NCBI GenBank assembly: GCA_964414785.1
Contig: CAYPXZ010000015.1
Span: 14,312-78,311, forward strand
Reading direction: 5' to 3'
DNA from: Palsa-1447 sp964414785
GTDB taxonomy: Bacteria; Verrucomicrobiota; Verrucomicrobiia; Opitutales; Opitutaceae
DNA length: 64,000 nt
This document shows, one piece after another, positions 8,097 to 17,432 of this stretch (within the stretch, counting starts at the first letter, position 1; each line of letters opens with the position of its first letter). Under the pieces are notes generated by a model. That model was given only the letters and a program-made list of their open reading frames with translations. It made no database searches and was not told the origin of the DNA. The position numbers and the translations under genes are program-made.

Positions 8097-10799
8097 TCAG
8101 AACGCGAGGTTGTAGCTGCAGATGACCTGGAACGGGAGGCCGGGGACCCCCGAGGCCCAGGTGTACTTGCGGTCCAGCAGGTTCTTCACGTTGACCTGGA
8201 ATGTGCTGACGTAGCGTCCCGCTGTCTTCCATGTGTACCCGACACCGGCATCAAACACGGCGTACGGCACGTTGAAATTATACTCACGCCCGTCGTCGAC
8301 GAAGACACCCTCGGGTTCGCCGGAGTAGATCCCGGGCTTCGTGGGATCCACCAGGGGCAGCGGGGTCCCGGTGATGCTCATCGGGAAGTTGATCAAGGCC
8401 CCGGAAGGCTGGGACGGATAGGGCAGAACGCCGTTGCCCGGGAATGGGACGTTGTTCACCGGCGTTCCCGTGATCTTCAGCTCGCCGGTGACCTTCGGGT
8501 CCTTGCCGTTCGCATAGGTCGTGTTGGTGGCGGCCACGTAATACATGGTCGACGTCGCTCCCACCGTCGTGCCGGCCGGCCCGGGGATGAGGCTCTTTCC
8601 CGAACCGAGGTTGACCAGCGACTTGCTGGAGTAGCGCGCATCGGCGACGAAGAAGACCCCCTTGGCAAAGCCGTGCGTGATCTCGTAACGCAGCCCCACG
8701 CCCACGTTGTCGCGCGGAACGCGCCTTGCGGGAAGGCCGTTGAGGAAGGTGATCAGGTTGGAATTGAGCACCTTGGCGTCCGTGTAGCCCCAATCGCCAA
8801 AGACCAGCAGATTGTTGGTCGCCTGAAAGTTGAGATCCATCTCGTAGCCCTTGGCCTGCTGCTGGCCGCTGAGGATAGTGTCTTTCTGGCTCGTCACCGG
8901 ATCCGTCTCGGTCTGGGCGAGGTTGTATTCGTTGATGAGGAACCGGTCGACGGTGACGTTGAACCGTTCCTGCATGAATGACGCCTTGACGCCAAACTCG
9001 TAGCCGGAGCTCGTGTTGTTCGGCAAAGCCAAACCCGTCGCGGAATCGATCTGGGGCTGGGGATTGAAGGCCGTGCTTTTGTTGGCGTAGAGGCTGATAC
9101 CCTTGGTCAGCTTGAAGTTTGCGCCGAGCTGGTAGGTCCATGCCGAGGCATTGTAGTCGAAGGCCTGGTACGGAAGCGGCTCGACGGTCGTAAGGGCCGT
9201 GGGCACGCCGACTGCGGGAAGGTTGTAGTTCTTCACCTGGTTCTTGACGTAGTCCCATCGGCCGCCGGCGAGGAATATCAGCCGGTCGTTGAACAATGAG
9301 GCCCTTTCGCTGGCGAAGACGCCGTAGTCGCCCGCCGCGGTCCAATTGTCGGCCGTCACCGCGTTGTAGAGGGCCGGGTTCACCGAATAGAGCGTCGTGT
9401 TCCACCCGTAGCCGAGGGCCGGCGACCATGTCGTCTGCGGCACGTAGTACGCGGCGCCGGACGGGTTATAGGCGCTATATAACGCGTAATAGTCGGTGGC
9501 CTGGCTGCCGTTCACGGTCGGCACCTTGGTTATCGTCCTCTGGCCGACCTCGTAGTAGTCCCCGGTGACCAGAAGCTTGTTGGCAATCGGCCCGGTCTTG
9601 AACGTGAAGAGATTGTCCAGCTGCATACCCCCGCCGCGCTGCGGCTTAAAGTCGACCTGGGGCTGGTCCTTCACCTCCGGCGTGAAGGGATTGGTTACGG
9701 CTCCGTTGACGACCGTGACGTTGCCCGTGCCATAGGGATAGAAGGCACCGCTGCCCACGAGCTGGTCGAAATAGGGATTGGTGAAGACATTCGCGCCAAA
9801 CTTGAGCGACCACACGTCGTTGAAGCTGTGCTGGAAGCTGAGCGAGGCGCTCGTCAGGCGATAGACGTTGATGCTCTCCGGGCCCGCAAAGTCGTAGTTG
9901 AGCAGGTTGCTGGTCGCCATTCCGTAGTACTGGCTCTCCGTGATGCTGTTGGCCGCCCAGGGCATCGTCCGCTTCTCCGTGATCGTCAGGACTTGGTTAA
10001 AGGGATGCTCGGCGCGTTCCGTGTGCTCGAAGTCCAGCGAGAGGCTCGTCTTGTCGTCCGGCTTGTAGAGCAGCTTCCCCGAGAGGAATGTCTGGCTGTG
10101 GCTTGCGAATGCCTCGGCGTAGTCCGTGAACTCGTGTGCCGCCGAAACCCGGTAGAAGAACGTGCCGGCCTTGTTGATCGGCCCCGAAAGGGCCAACGAA
10201 GCGCGCAGAAGGTTGTCCGAACCCGCTGAAATGCTGAGCTTGCCTGTTTGAGTCGTAGTAGGCTGCGGCGTCTCGATGTTGACCGCGCCGCCCGGCTGAA
10301 TGGCACCGTAGATCGAGGCCGCGGGACCTTTGATCACCTCGATGCGCTGGATGTCCACGACATCCACGAGCCCGATTCGCCGGAATCCGTCCACCATGAC
10401 GACCGGCGACGTGAAGCCGCGGAGCTGGAACTGCCCGGTGATCTCGGATGGTGAGAAACCGCTGACGAATGCCAGCTGGTCATTCAGATTGAACTCCGCA
10501 AAGTCGCTCATGAACGGCGCCGTCACGACGTCCACGTTGAACGGAAGATCGGCGATCCGGCTTGCGATACGGGTGCCGGTCGTCGACTCGGAGGCAATGT
10601 AGCCGTGCGCCGAATCGGCAGTGACGTCGAATGAGGGGAGCGTGAGCACCTCATCGGTGGCTACGCTTCCTTGGTTCTGTGTTACAACGGGGGTTGCCGA
10701 CTGGGTCTGGCCGGAGGTCTGCGACAGTCCTAACGGGGTAAGCACGCCCAGCGCCAAGCCAACGGCAACCGCAGCGTGCATAATGCGAGGTGGTTTCAT
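8097..10799 (-). CDS. TonB-dependent outer-membrane receptor
   Basis: The protein has 900 residues: signal peptide (1-27), a TonB-box-like region (EVLTLPSFDVTAD, about 50-62), a plug domain with LRGFTSPVVMVDGFRR and RIEVIKGPAASIYG (about 124-170), then a long beta-barrel ending in phenylalanine, the usual outer-membrane assembly signal. The plug is of the siderophore-receptor type, but the position between pectinase genes and a sugar-acid operon argues for uptake of oligogalacturonides. It is divergent from the MFS transporter. Two operator palindromes lie in the shared control region and a clear terminator follows the gene. Substrate assignment is contextual. Confidence 0.93.
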   Translation of the reverse strand: MKPPRIMHAAVAVGLALGVLTPLGLSQTSGQTQSATPVVTQNQGSVATDEVLTLPSFDVTADSAHGYIASESTTGTRIASRIADLPFNVDVVTAPFMSDFAEFNLNDQLAFVSGFSPSEITGQFQLRGFTSPVVMVDGFRRIGLVDVVDIQRIEVIKGPAASIYGAIQPGGAVNIETPQPTTTQTGKLSISAGSDNLLRASLALSGPINKAGTFFYRVSAAHEFTDYAEAFASHSQTFLSGKLLYKPDDKTSLSLDFEHTERAEHPFNQVLTITEKRTMPWAANSITESQYYGMATSNLLNYDFAGPESINVYRLTSASLSFQHSFNDVWSLKFGANVFTNPYFDQLVGSGAFYPYGTGNVTVVNGAVTNPFTPEVKDQPQVDFKPQRGGGMQLDNLFTFKTGPIANKLLVTGDYYEVGQRTITKVPTVNGSQATDYYALYSAYNPSGAAYYVPQTTWSPALGYGWNTTLYSVNPALYNAVTADNWTAAGDYGVFASERASLFNDRLIFLAGGRWDYVKNQVKNYNLPAVGVPTALTTVEPLPYQAFDYNASAWTYQLGANFKLTKGISLYANKSTAFNPQPQIDSATGLALPNNTSSGYEFGVKASFMQERFNVTVDRFLINEYNLAQTETDPVTSQKDTILSGQQQAKGYEMDLNFQATNNLLVFGDWGYTDAKVLNSNLITFLNGLPARRVPRDNVGVGLRYEITHGFAKGVFFVADARYSSKSLVNLGSGKSLIPGPAGTTVGATSTMYYVAATNTTYANGKDPKVTGELKITGTPVNNVPFPGNGVLPYPSQPSGALINFPMSITGTPLPLVDPTKPGIYSGEPEGVFVDDGREYNFNVPYAVFDAGVGYTWKTAGRYVSTFQVNVKNLLDRKYTWASGVPGLPFQVICSYNLAF

Positions 10800-10820
10800 A
10801 GGGGTAGAGGTGTCTTATTA

Positions 10821-10832
10821 GGACACGTGTCC
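10821..10832. promoter_or_regulatory. Candidate LacI-family operator GGACACGTGTCC (receptor side)
   Basis: This perfect palindrome is identical to the one at 5500. On the minus strand it begins directly after a TTGACA-like -35 element, so a bound repressor would sit in the receptor promoter. Confidence 0.7.
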
Positions 10833-10863
10833 GTGTCAAACAATAATTCTCCCTAATGGCAAA

Positions 10864-10875
10864 GGACACTTGTCC
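10864..10875. promoter_or_regulatory. Candidate LacI-family operator GGACACTTGTCC (transporter side)
   Basis: This near-perfect palindrome has one central base changed. Its centre is 43 bp from that of the site at 10821, about four helical turns, so paired or looped binding by a LacI-type repressor is possible. Confidence 0.6.
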
Positions 10876-11076
10876 TGATTCGGACGGCCTTTTTTGGACT
10901 CCATCAAGCCACGCGAAGCACCTTGCCGGCCGGCCCCCCCGCCGATCCCCCACCCCCCCCTTCCATGCCGCAAACGGGGGCCGTACCGAGGGTGGTTCCC
11001 GGAGCCGGGCGAGGATTAGGCGTGGCCCGGAAAGGGGTTGTGCCGGCACGGATCGCAGGCATCGTCGAGCCGCCCA

Positions 11077-12507
11077 ATGTACCTCGCCGTTATCGCCGCC
11101 TGCTTGGTCGCCGTCATCGCGGGTTATTTCATCAACAATCCCCTGGGGCACAGCCGGCGCTTCATCCTTCGGCGGTTCCTGAACTGGTTCCCATTGGGGA
11201 TGACCTACTCGTTCCTTTACATGGGTCGCTACAACCTGAACGTCTCGAAGAACGCGCTCGGAGTGTTGATGTCGAAGGAGGAGTTCGGGCTCATTTTCGG
11301 ACTCGGGACCCTGGTCTACGCCGTGTCGTTCCTGGTCAACGGACCCCTCGTGGATCGGATCGGGGGCCGCAAGGGTATCCTCATCGCGGGATTCGGAGCG
11401 GCGGCGGCCAACGTGCTGCTCGGGATCCTGACCATGGCGGTGCTTGCGGGCCAGTTTCGCACCCACCTCGTGGCAACCTACGCCACGCTCTACAGCGTGA
11501 ACATGTATTTCCAGAGCTACGGCGCCGTCTCGATCATCAAGGTTAAGGCCTATTGGTTCCACGTGAGGGAGCGCGGCGTGTTCGGCGCCATCTTCGGGAC
11601 TCTGATCTCGTTCGGCGTCTACTTCGCCTTTGATTGGGGACAGGGGATCGTCAATTTCACCAAGAGCATCCCGGCCGTGTTCTTCATTCCCGCCGCGATC
11701 ATCGCATTCTGGTCGGTGGTGGACCTATGGGCCGTCGCCGACACCCCGGAGGACGCCGGATTCCCCTCCTTTGACACCCACGATGCCTCCTCGGGCCTGA
11801 TGCACGTGCACCTCACGTACCTGGACCTGCTCAAGAAGGTGTTCGCGAGCCCGCTCATGCTAATGATCGCCGTGGTCGAGCTCACGTCTGGAATCTTCCG
11901 GAACGGAATCTCGCAGTGGTACTTTGTGTTTGCGAACGAGATCAAACAGCCCGGAGCCGGATTCTTCCTCACCCATTGGGGATGGCTCCTGTGCATCTTC
12001 GGCGTCCTCGGAGGCTTCGCGTCGGGACTTGTCTCGGACAAGCTCTTCCAATCCCGCCGAGGGCCGCCAGCGGCGATCCTGTGCGGCTTCGTCCTCATCC
12101 TGTCCCTTGTCATGGCCGCAACCCTCCGGTCCTCACCTGTCATCGTGGGGGCCGCCGGGGTCGCCATTGTGGCGTGCTCGGTCGGGATCACCTCGCTCAT
12201 GTCGGGCACCGCGGCGACCGATTTCGGGGGACGCAAGGCAACCGCCACGTGCGCCGGAATCGTCGATGGCTTCGCGTACCTCGGCAGCTCCATCCAGTCC
12301 TTTAGCATCGGGTACATCGCCTCGCGGAATTGGCAATGGTGGCCCCTCTTCCTCACTCCGTTCGCGATTGTCGGCCTTGTGATCGCTATAAAGATCTGGC
12401 TCGAGCTTCCACCGGCGACCCGGCGCTACATCGCCGATGTGGAGTCTCAGCGAGCGAGCCAAAAGGCCGGCGTCCTTAAGCCGCTTCAGCCTGAGTTGGG
12501 CACATAG
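11077..12507 (+). CDS. MFS transporter of the organophosphate/hexuronate (GlpT-like) type
   Basis: The protein has 476 residues from the ATG at 11077; an in-frame TTG at 11038 would add 13 residues. About 12 hydrophobic segments are visible. The stretch SFLYMGRYNLNVSK (45-58) and the cytoplasmic loop motif DRIGGRKG (93-100) resemble the GlpT/UhpT group of the major facilitator family, which also includes uronate carriers. It is the first gene of a same-strand run that continues with a dehydrogenase, a GH88-like enzyme, an isomerase and an oxidoreductase. An inner-membrane carrier for unsaturated or saturated (oligo)uronides is therefore the likeliest role. Confidence 0.88.
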   Translation: MYLAVIAACLVAVIAGYFINNPLGHSRRFILRRFLNWFPLGMTYSFLYMGRYNLNVSKNALGVLMSKEEFGLIFGLGTLVYAVSFLVNGPLVDRIGGRKGILIAGFGAAAANVLLGILTMAVLAGQFRTHLVATYATLYSVNMYFQSYGAVSIIKVKAYWFHVRERGVFGAIFGTLISFGVYFAFDWGQGIVNFTKSIPAVFFIPAAIIAFWSVVDLWAVADTPEDAGFPSFDTHDASSGLMHVHLTYLDLLKKVFASPLMLMIAVVELTSGIFRNGISQWYFVFANEIKQPGAGFFLTHWGWLLCIFGVLGGFASGLVSDKLFQSRRGPPAAILCGFVLILSLVMAATLRSSPVIVGAAGVAIVACSVGITSLMSGTAATDFGGRKATATCAGIVDGFAYLGSSIQSFSIGYIASRNWQWWPLFLTPFAIVGLVIAIKIWLELPPATRRYIADVESQRASQKAGVLKPLQPELGT

Positions 12508-12650
12508 GGCCGAGGTTTCTGGGGGAAAATGGGGAGCCCTGCGCCGCCGTATCCGCACGAGGCCGCGCGTGTGAATGATGTCGCAAAAGTGCTATGTTGC
12601 GCCGGGAAAATCCTCATGTTCGCGCCGTAATTCCAATAAGGTAGCGCATC

Positions 12651-13442
12651 GTGTCCCCCATCCCCGTAGTCCTTGTCACAGGCGCCAGTCGCGGTCTGGG
12701 CCGCGGCATCGCCCTGCAACTTGCAGCGGAGGGTTGTTCCGTCGCGATAAACTACGCGGGAAACCGCGATGCCGCCAAGGAGGCGGCCAAGCTGTGCGCG
12801 AGGGCCTCGAGGACCAAGAGGCAGAGGTTCGTACCCATACAGGCCGACATCGGCACGAAGGCCGACCGAGAACGGCTCGTCGCCGAGACGCTCTCCGAAT
12901 TCGGCCAGATTGACGCCCTAGTCAACAATGCGGGCATCGCCCCCAGGGTCCGAGCGGACTTGGTCGACGCGTCCGAGGAGTCGTTTGAGGAGCTCATCCG
13001 CGTGAACCTTGAGGGACCCTACTTCCTGACCCAGGCCGTCGTGCGCCATTGGACCCGAAAGGGCGGCGGGTCCGCCCTGCCGACGGGGCGCAAGGTCGTG
13101 TTCGTCACGTCCATATCGGCAGACACGGCCTCCACCGACCGGGGCGACTACTGCGTCTCGAAGGCGGGACTTGCCATGGCGGCCCAGTTGTGGGCGGCGC
13201 GGCTTGCGAAGGACAACATCCAGGTCGTGGAAGTGCGCCCGGGGATCATGGCCACCGACATGACCGCCGGTGCGAAGCAGAAATACGACAGGCTCCTGGC
13301 GGAGGGCCTCGTACCCCAGGGCCGCTGGGGATCCCCCGAGGACGTCGGGCTCGCCGTGCGCTCGATCATCGCCGGCCGGTTCGCGTTCTCGACCGGTGCC
13401 GTCATCTCCGTCGACGGCGGTTTCCACATACGCCGGCTGTAG
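12651..13442 (+). CDS. SDR-family NAD(P)-dependent oxidoreductase
   Basis: The protein has 263 residues with a GTG start at 12651 preceded by AAGG. The classical short-chain dehydrogenase layout is complete: TGASRGLG cofactor loop (10-17), NNAG (92-95), catalytic Ser154/Ser156 and Y167-x3-K171, and PGIMATDM near residue 200. The C-terminal SVDGGFH is typical. Members in pectin loci often reduce or oxidise keto-uronates (KduD-like), but the sequence alone does not fix the substrate. The next gene starts 12 bp downstream. Confidence 0.88.
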   Translation: MSPIPVVLVTGASRGLGRGIALQLAAEGCSVAINYAGNRDAAKEAAKLCARASRTKRQRFVPIQADIGTKADRERLVAETLSEFGQIDALVNNAGIAPRVRADLVDASEESFEELIRVNLEGPYFLTQAVVRHWTRKGGGSALPTGRKVVFVTSISADTASTDRGDYCVSKAGLAMAAQLWAARLAKDNIQVVEVRPGIMATDMTAGAKQKYDRLLAEGLVPQGRWGSPEDVGLAVRSIIAGRFAFSTGAVISVDGGFHIRRL

Positions 13443-13454
13443 CCGGCCCCTCCG

Positions 13455-14834
13455 ATGATCCAGATAGACACCTCCCTCACACCCCGATCGCTTCGGCGGG
13501 ATATCGACCGCATGTTCGAAGTCTCCGCGGGCAAGATACGCCTGGTCCAGAAGCACTGGGACCCGGGCCTAGGGGCTCCGGTCGTGACCCGTGAAGGCAG
13601 GTATACGTCCCGGGGCTGGACCGAGTGGACGCAGGGGTTCCAGTTCGGCTCGGCGATCCTGCAGTTTGCGGCGACGGGCGACCGAAAATTCCTGGAGATC
13701 GGGCGGGAGGGGACCCATCTGCACATGGCAAGGCATGTCAGCCACACCGGAGTCCACGACCATGGGTTCAACAACGTGTCGACGTACGGGAACCTCCTTC
13801 ACCTCGCCAGGTCCGGCGCATTCCACGCGGACGAAGGGGACCTCAGGCATTACGAGCTGGCCCTGAAGGTGTCGGGCGCGATCCAGGCCGCCCGCTGGAC
13901 CCACCTTCCCTCGGGCCTGGGCTACATCTACTCCTTCAACGGCCCCCACTCCCTCTTCGCCGACACCATCCGCTCCCTTCGCTCCCTTGCGCTTTCGCAC
14001 GCGCTGGGCCATGCGCTCATGTCCGAGAACGACCAGCAGGTGTCCCTCGTCGGCCGGCTCCTGACCCACGCCGAAACGACGGCGCGGTTCAACGTCTACT
14101 TCGGGACCGGCCGCGATATTTACGACGCCCGCGGGCGCGTCGCTCATGAGTCGATCTTCAACGTGAACGGGGGCACCTACCGCTGCCCGAGCACCCAGCA
14201 GGGCTACTCGCCCTTCACGACCTGGACGCGGGGGCTTGCCTGGATCATCTGCGGGTACGCCGAGCAGCTGGAGTTCCTCGCGGGGCGGCCGGCAGATGAA
14301 TTCGGGTCGCACGGGGGAAAGGCGGGGGTCCTCAAACGCTTCGCGGAGGTCGCACGGGCGACGGCGGACTATTACATCGAGAACACACCCTCGGACGGCG
14401 TGCCCTACTGGGACACCGGCGCCCCTGGCCTGAAGAACCTCGGAGGCTACCTTGAGCGCCCCGCCGATCCCTTCAACGACTTTGAACCTGTGGACAGTTC
14501 GGCCGCGGCAATCGCGGCGCAGGGCCTTGTAAGGCTGGGCAACTATCTGGCCTCCAGCGGCCAGACCCGGGCAGGCTCCCGGTACCTCTGCGCCGGCCTC
14601 ACGGTCGCCCGGACCCTCTTCAGCGAGCCCTACCTCTCGACGTCGCCCCGCCACCAGGGACTTCTTCTCCACACGGTCTACCACCGCCCCAACGGTTGGG
14701 ACAACGTGCCCCGGGGCCGTAAGGTCCCGTGCGGGGAATCCTCCATGTGGGGCGACTACCACGCGCGCGAGCTCGGCCTCCTGTTGGGGCGGATGGCCGA
14801 GCCCAGGAGTTACTACACCTTCTTCGGGTGCTAG
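13455..14834 (+). CDS. GH88-like unsaturated uronyl hydrolase
   Basis: The protein has 459 residues and no signal peptide, so it is probably cytoplasmic. It has the (alpha/alpha)6-barrel signature stretches of GH88: VHDHGFNN (100-107), PHSLFADTIRSL (164-175) where Asp170 is in the position of a catalytic Asp, and TTWTRGLAWIICGYAEQ (255-271). GH88 enzymes cleave the delta-4,5-unsaturated uronic acid from lyase-generated oligosaccharides. It sits between a dehydrogenase and a TIM-barrel isomerase in the same operon, where it would feed 4-deoxy-5-keto-uronate-like products onward. Family assignment is by motif only. Confidence 0.75.
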   Translation: MIQIDTSLTPRSLRRDIDRMFEVSAGKIRLVQKHWDPGLGAPVVTREGRYTSRGWTEWTQGFQFGSAILQFAATGDRKFLEIGREGTHLHMARHVSHTGVHDHGFNNVSTYGNLLHLARSGAFHADEGDLRHYELALKVSGAIQAARWTHLPSGLGYIYSFNGPHSLFADTIRSLRSLALSHALGHALMSENDQQVSLVGRLLTHAETTARFNVYFGTGRDIYDARGRVAHESIFNVNGGTYRCPSTQQGYSPFTTWTRGLAWIICGYAEQLEFLAGRPADEFGSHGGKAGVLKRFAEVARATADYYIENTPSDGVPYWDTGAPGLKNLGGYLERPADPFNDFEPVDSSAAAIAAQGLVRLGNYLASSGQTRAGSRYLCAGLTVARTLFSEPYLSTSPRHQGLLLHTVYHRPNGWDNVPRGRKVPCGESSMWGDYHARELGLLLGRMAEPRSYYTFFGC

Positions 14835-14850
14835 ACACCGCGGCATCGGC

Positions 14851-15681
14851 ATGACCCCTCCCCTTACGGACTTCTCGCGGCTGTGCATCCACACGATGAC
14901 CACGAAGCCGTGGTCGTTTCAGGAGGCGGTGCGCCGTTACTCGGCCGCGGGTGTCAAGGGTATCACCGTGTGGCGGGACTCATTCGCCGGCCTGGGAGCG
15001 GCTGCCGCGGGCAACCTCGCGCGCGGCAACGGGCTGACCGTCGTGTCGTTCTGCCGCGGAGGGTTCTTTCCGTCGGAAACGGCCGAGGGCCGCTCAAAGG
15101 CGATCGACGAGAACCGCCGGTGCATCGACGAGGCGTCGGCCCTCGGGGCCCCTTTGGTGGTGCTTGTCTGCGGCAACGCGCCCGGGCTCAGCCTTGCCGA
15201 GGCCCGAAAACAGATCGCGGAGGGCATCGGGGCCGTCCTGCCTCACGCGGCCGCGAGTGGCGTGCGGCTCGCCATTGAGCCGCTGCATCCCATGTATGCC
15301 GCAGACCGGTCCGCGGTGAGCACGATGGCCCAGGCCAGGGCGATCTGCGCAGAGCTCAGGTCGCCCTGGCTGGGGATAGCCGTAGATGTCTATCACACCT
15401 GGTGGGATGACCGGCTCGAGGCCGAGATCGGCGCGTGCGGAAGGGACGGCACGCTTTTCGCCTTCCATGTCTCCGACTGGCGGACGCTCACCACCGACCT
15501 GCTCGAGGACCGGGGCCTCATGGGCGAAGGCTGCATCCCGATCCGCCAGATCCGGGGATGGGTCGAGGCGGCCGGATTCAAGGGATTCCACGAGGTCGAG
15601 ATCTTCTCGCGCCGCCTTTGGGCGGCTGACCAGGCATCATTCCTGGAGGAAATCAAGAAGGCCTACATCGCGCACACATAA
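14851..15681 (+). CDS. Sugar phosphate isomerase/epimerase-like TIM-barrel protein
   Basis: The protein has 276 residues and belongs to the xylose-isomerase-like TIM-barrel (AP endonuclease 2) group. The metal-binding pattern is visible: E143 in LAIEPLHPM, D179 in IAVDVYHTWWD, H206 in FAFHVSDWR and E248/E250 in GFHEVEIFS. Family members isomerise or epimerise keto-sugars or dehydrate sugar-acid derivatives such as inosose. The gene starts 17 bp after the GH88-like gene and 39 bp before the oxidoreductase. It probably acts on a uronate-derived intermediate. Confidence 0.85.
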   Translation: MTPPLTDFSRLCIHTMTTKPWSFQEAVRRYSAAGVKGITVWRDSFAGLGAAAAGNLARGNGLTVVSFCRGGFFPSETAEGRSKAIDENRRCIDEASALGAPLVVLVCGNAPGLSLAEARKQIAEGIGAVLPHAAASGVRLAIEPLHPMYAADRSAVSTMAQARAICAELRSPWLGIAVDVYHTWWDDRLEAEIGACGRDGTLFAFHVSDWRTLTTDLLEDRGLMGEGCIPIRQIRGWVEAAGFKGFHEVEIFSRRLWAADQASFLEEIKKAYIAHT

Positions 15682-15719
15682 AGCGTCCCTTCATCCAAAG
15701 GCGCCGCACCTACCTATCC

Positions 15720-16868
15720 ATGAAGGAAATCCCCATAGGAATCATCATGAACGGCGTCACGGGACGCATGGGCACGAACCAGCACCTGATCCGCTCCGTC
15801 CTTGCCATCAGGAACCAGGGCGGAGTCCGCCTGCCAAACGGGGACTGCATCATCCCCGACCCGATCCTCGTCGGGCGAAACCCGGAGAAGCTCAGGGCCC
15901 TGGCCGCGGCGCACGGGGTGACCCGGATAGCGGGAAGCCTCGAGGAGGCCCTGATGGATCCCTTCAACAGGATCTATTTCGACGCCCAGACGACGGACCG
16001 GCGGGCCGCGGCCGTTCGCCAGGCGATCGCCGCGGGGAAGGCGATCTACTGCGAGAAACCGACGGCCGTCGACGCGGCGACCGCCGTGGGACTCTACAGG
16101 GAATGTAAGGCCGCCGGGCTCAAGAATGGCGTCGTGCAGGACAAGCTCTGGCTGGGCGGGCTGCGAAAGCTGAAGTCCCTAATTGACGGCGGTTTCTTCG
16201 GGAGGATGCTCTCGGTGCGAGGGGAGTTTGGCTACTGGGTATTCGAGGGCGACACGCAGCCCGCGCAGCGCCCCTCCTGGAACTACAGAAAGGAGGACGG
16301 GGGCGGCATCGGCATCGACATGCTCTGCCACTGGCGCTACGTGATCGACAACCTCTTTGGCCCGGTCGCCGCGATCTCCTGCAATTTCGCGACCCACATC
16401 CCCGTTCGCCGCGACGAGCAGGGAAGGCCCTACGCCTGCACCGCGGACGACGCCTGCTACGCCACGATGCAGACCGACGAGGGATTGGTCATCCAGTTCA
16501 ACAGCTCATGGTGCACACGCGTCCGGCGCGACGACCTGCTCACCCTTCACGTGGACGGCACGAAGGGGTCCGCTGTCGCGGGACTGCGCGACTGCTGGAC
16601 CCAGAGCGCGGAGGAGACCCCGCGCGCGGTGTGGAATCCCGACATCGAGCAGCCGGTCAAGTTCTTCGACGGGTGGAAGAAGATGCCCGAGGATCCTTCG
16701 ATCGACAACGCGTTCAAGGTACAATGGGAGCTTTTCCTCAGGCACGTCGCCAATGACGAACCGTTCCGCTGGACGCTCCTCGAGGGGGCCAAGGGCGTCC
16801 AACTTGCGCAGCTGGGATGGGAGTCGTGGGAAAGGCGGTCGTGGGTCCCGGTCCCGCCAATCGGATGA
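15720..16868 (+). CDS. Gfo/Idh/MocA-family oxidoreductase
   Basis: The protein has 382 residues. The N-terminal Rossmann region begins IPIGIIMNGVTGRMGTN, and the family's EKP motif is at 112-114 (YCEKPTA). The C-terminal substrate domain contains GGGIGIDMLCHWRY with His204 at a typical catalytic position. Such enzymes use NAD(P) to oxidise or reduce sugars and sugar acids. It is the last gene of the operon that starts with the MFS transporter. The GVTGRMG pattern is slightly unusual for the family, which normally has GxGxxG. Confidence 0.88.
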   Translation: MKEIPIGIIMNGVTGRMGTNQHLIRSVLAIRNQGGVRLPNGDCIIPDPILVGRNPEKLRALAAAHGVTRIAGSLEEALMDPFNRIYFDAQTTDRRAAAVRQAIAAGKAIYCEKPTAVDAATAVGLYRECKAAGLKNGVVQDKLWLGGLRKLKSLIDGGFFGRMLSVRGEFGYWVFEGDTQPAQRPSWNYRKEDGGGIGIDMLCHWRYVIDNLFGPVAAISCNFATHIPVRRDEQGRPYACTADDACYATMQTDEGLVIQFNSSWCTRVRRDDLLTLHVDGTKGSAVAGLRDCWTQSAEETPRAVWNPDIEQPVKFFDGWKKMPEDPSIDNAFKVQWELFLRHVANDEPFRWTLLEGAKGVQLAQLGWESWERRSWVPVPPIG

Positions 16869-16943
16869 GCGCAGCCAAGCTGGATGCGCATTGAGGGCCT
16901 TGCGCCCCTAGCGAAGGCGCAGCCGTTGGGTCTGCTCGCGTGG

Positions 16944-16971
16944 CCCGGCGCGGCGGGAGCTCCGCGCCGCG
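16944..16971 (+). terminator. GC-rich stem-loop after the uronate operon
   Basis: The arms CGGCGCGG and CCGCGCCG (8 bp, 8-base loop) follow the oxidoreductase stop by about 75 bp. There is no T tract, so this is a possible but weak transcription end point. Confidence 0.35.
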
Positions 16972-17002
16972 GGCGGACCGGCACCCCAGGCCAATGGGCG
17001 GA

Positions 17003-17335
17003 TCACGCCGAGGCCATCGCCATGTCGGCTCTTGATTCCTCGTGCTCGAACGAGAGGTAGGCGCCGCAGGTCTCGCAGGTCGTCAGAAGTCCGCCGTTTC
17101 CGTTGATGAGCGAGGTCGGCAGCCGCAGGTAGCAGCCCGAGCAGACGCCGTGCCTTACTTCCGCCACGGCCTTCCTGTCCCTGGCAAGGATGCCGTCGAA
17201 ATGCGCGAGGACCGGGGCCGGCGTTTCCTTCCGCAGGCGGGTCACGGTCAGCTGCTGGTCTGGTGTGAGGCGGTTGCCCCGTCGGCTCATGAGCTGCAGC
17301 TGCGTCAGGTTGGAGATGATGATGTCTACGTCCAT
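17003..17335 (-). CDS. C4 zinc-ribbon protein
   Basis: The protein has 110 residues: a helical N-terminal part (about 1-60) and a zinc ribbon built from Cys65-x2-Cys68 (VCSGCYLRLP) and Cys87-x2-Cys90 (TCETCGAYL). The layout resembles the C-terminal zinc ribbon of the CT398/zf-RING_7 proteins or a DksA-like fold, but in a shorter protein. It may bind nucleic acid or RNA polymerase; that is an inference. It is transcribed away from the uronate operon and has no obvious partner other than a possible small Pro/Ala-rich gene just upstream. Confidence 0.7.
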   Translation of the reverse strand: MDVDIIISNLTQLQLMSRRGNRLTPDQQLTVTRLRKETPAPVLAHFDGILARDRKAVAEVRHGVCSGCYLRLPTSLINGNGGLLTTCETCGAYLSFEHEESRADMAMASA

Positions 17336-17432
17336 AGGATGAAACGGGGAACCGGCGGCCGGAGCCGGAAACGGACCCGGCCGCCAGTTGGTTAGCTAGG
17401 TGTCTTCAGGTAAAGGGTCGCGCAGTCGCGAC

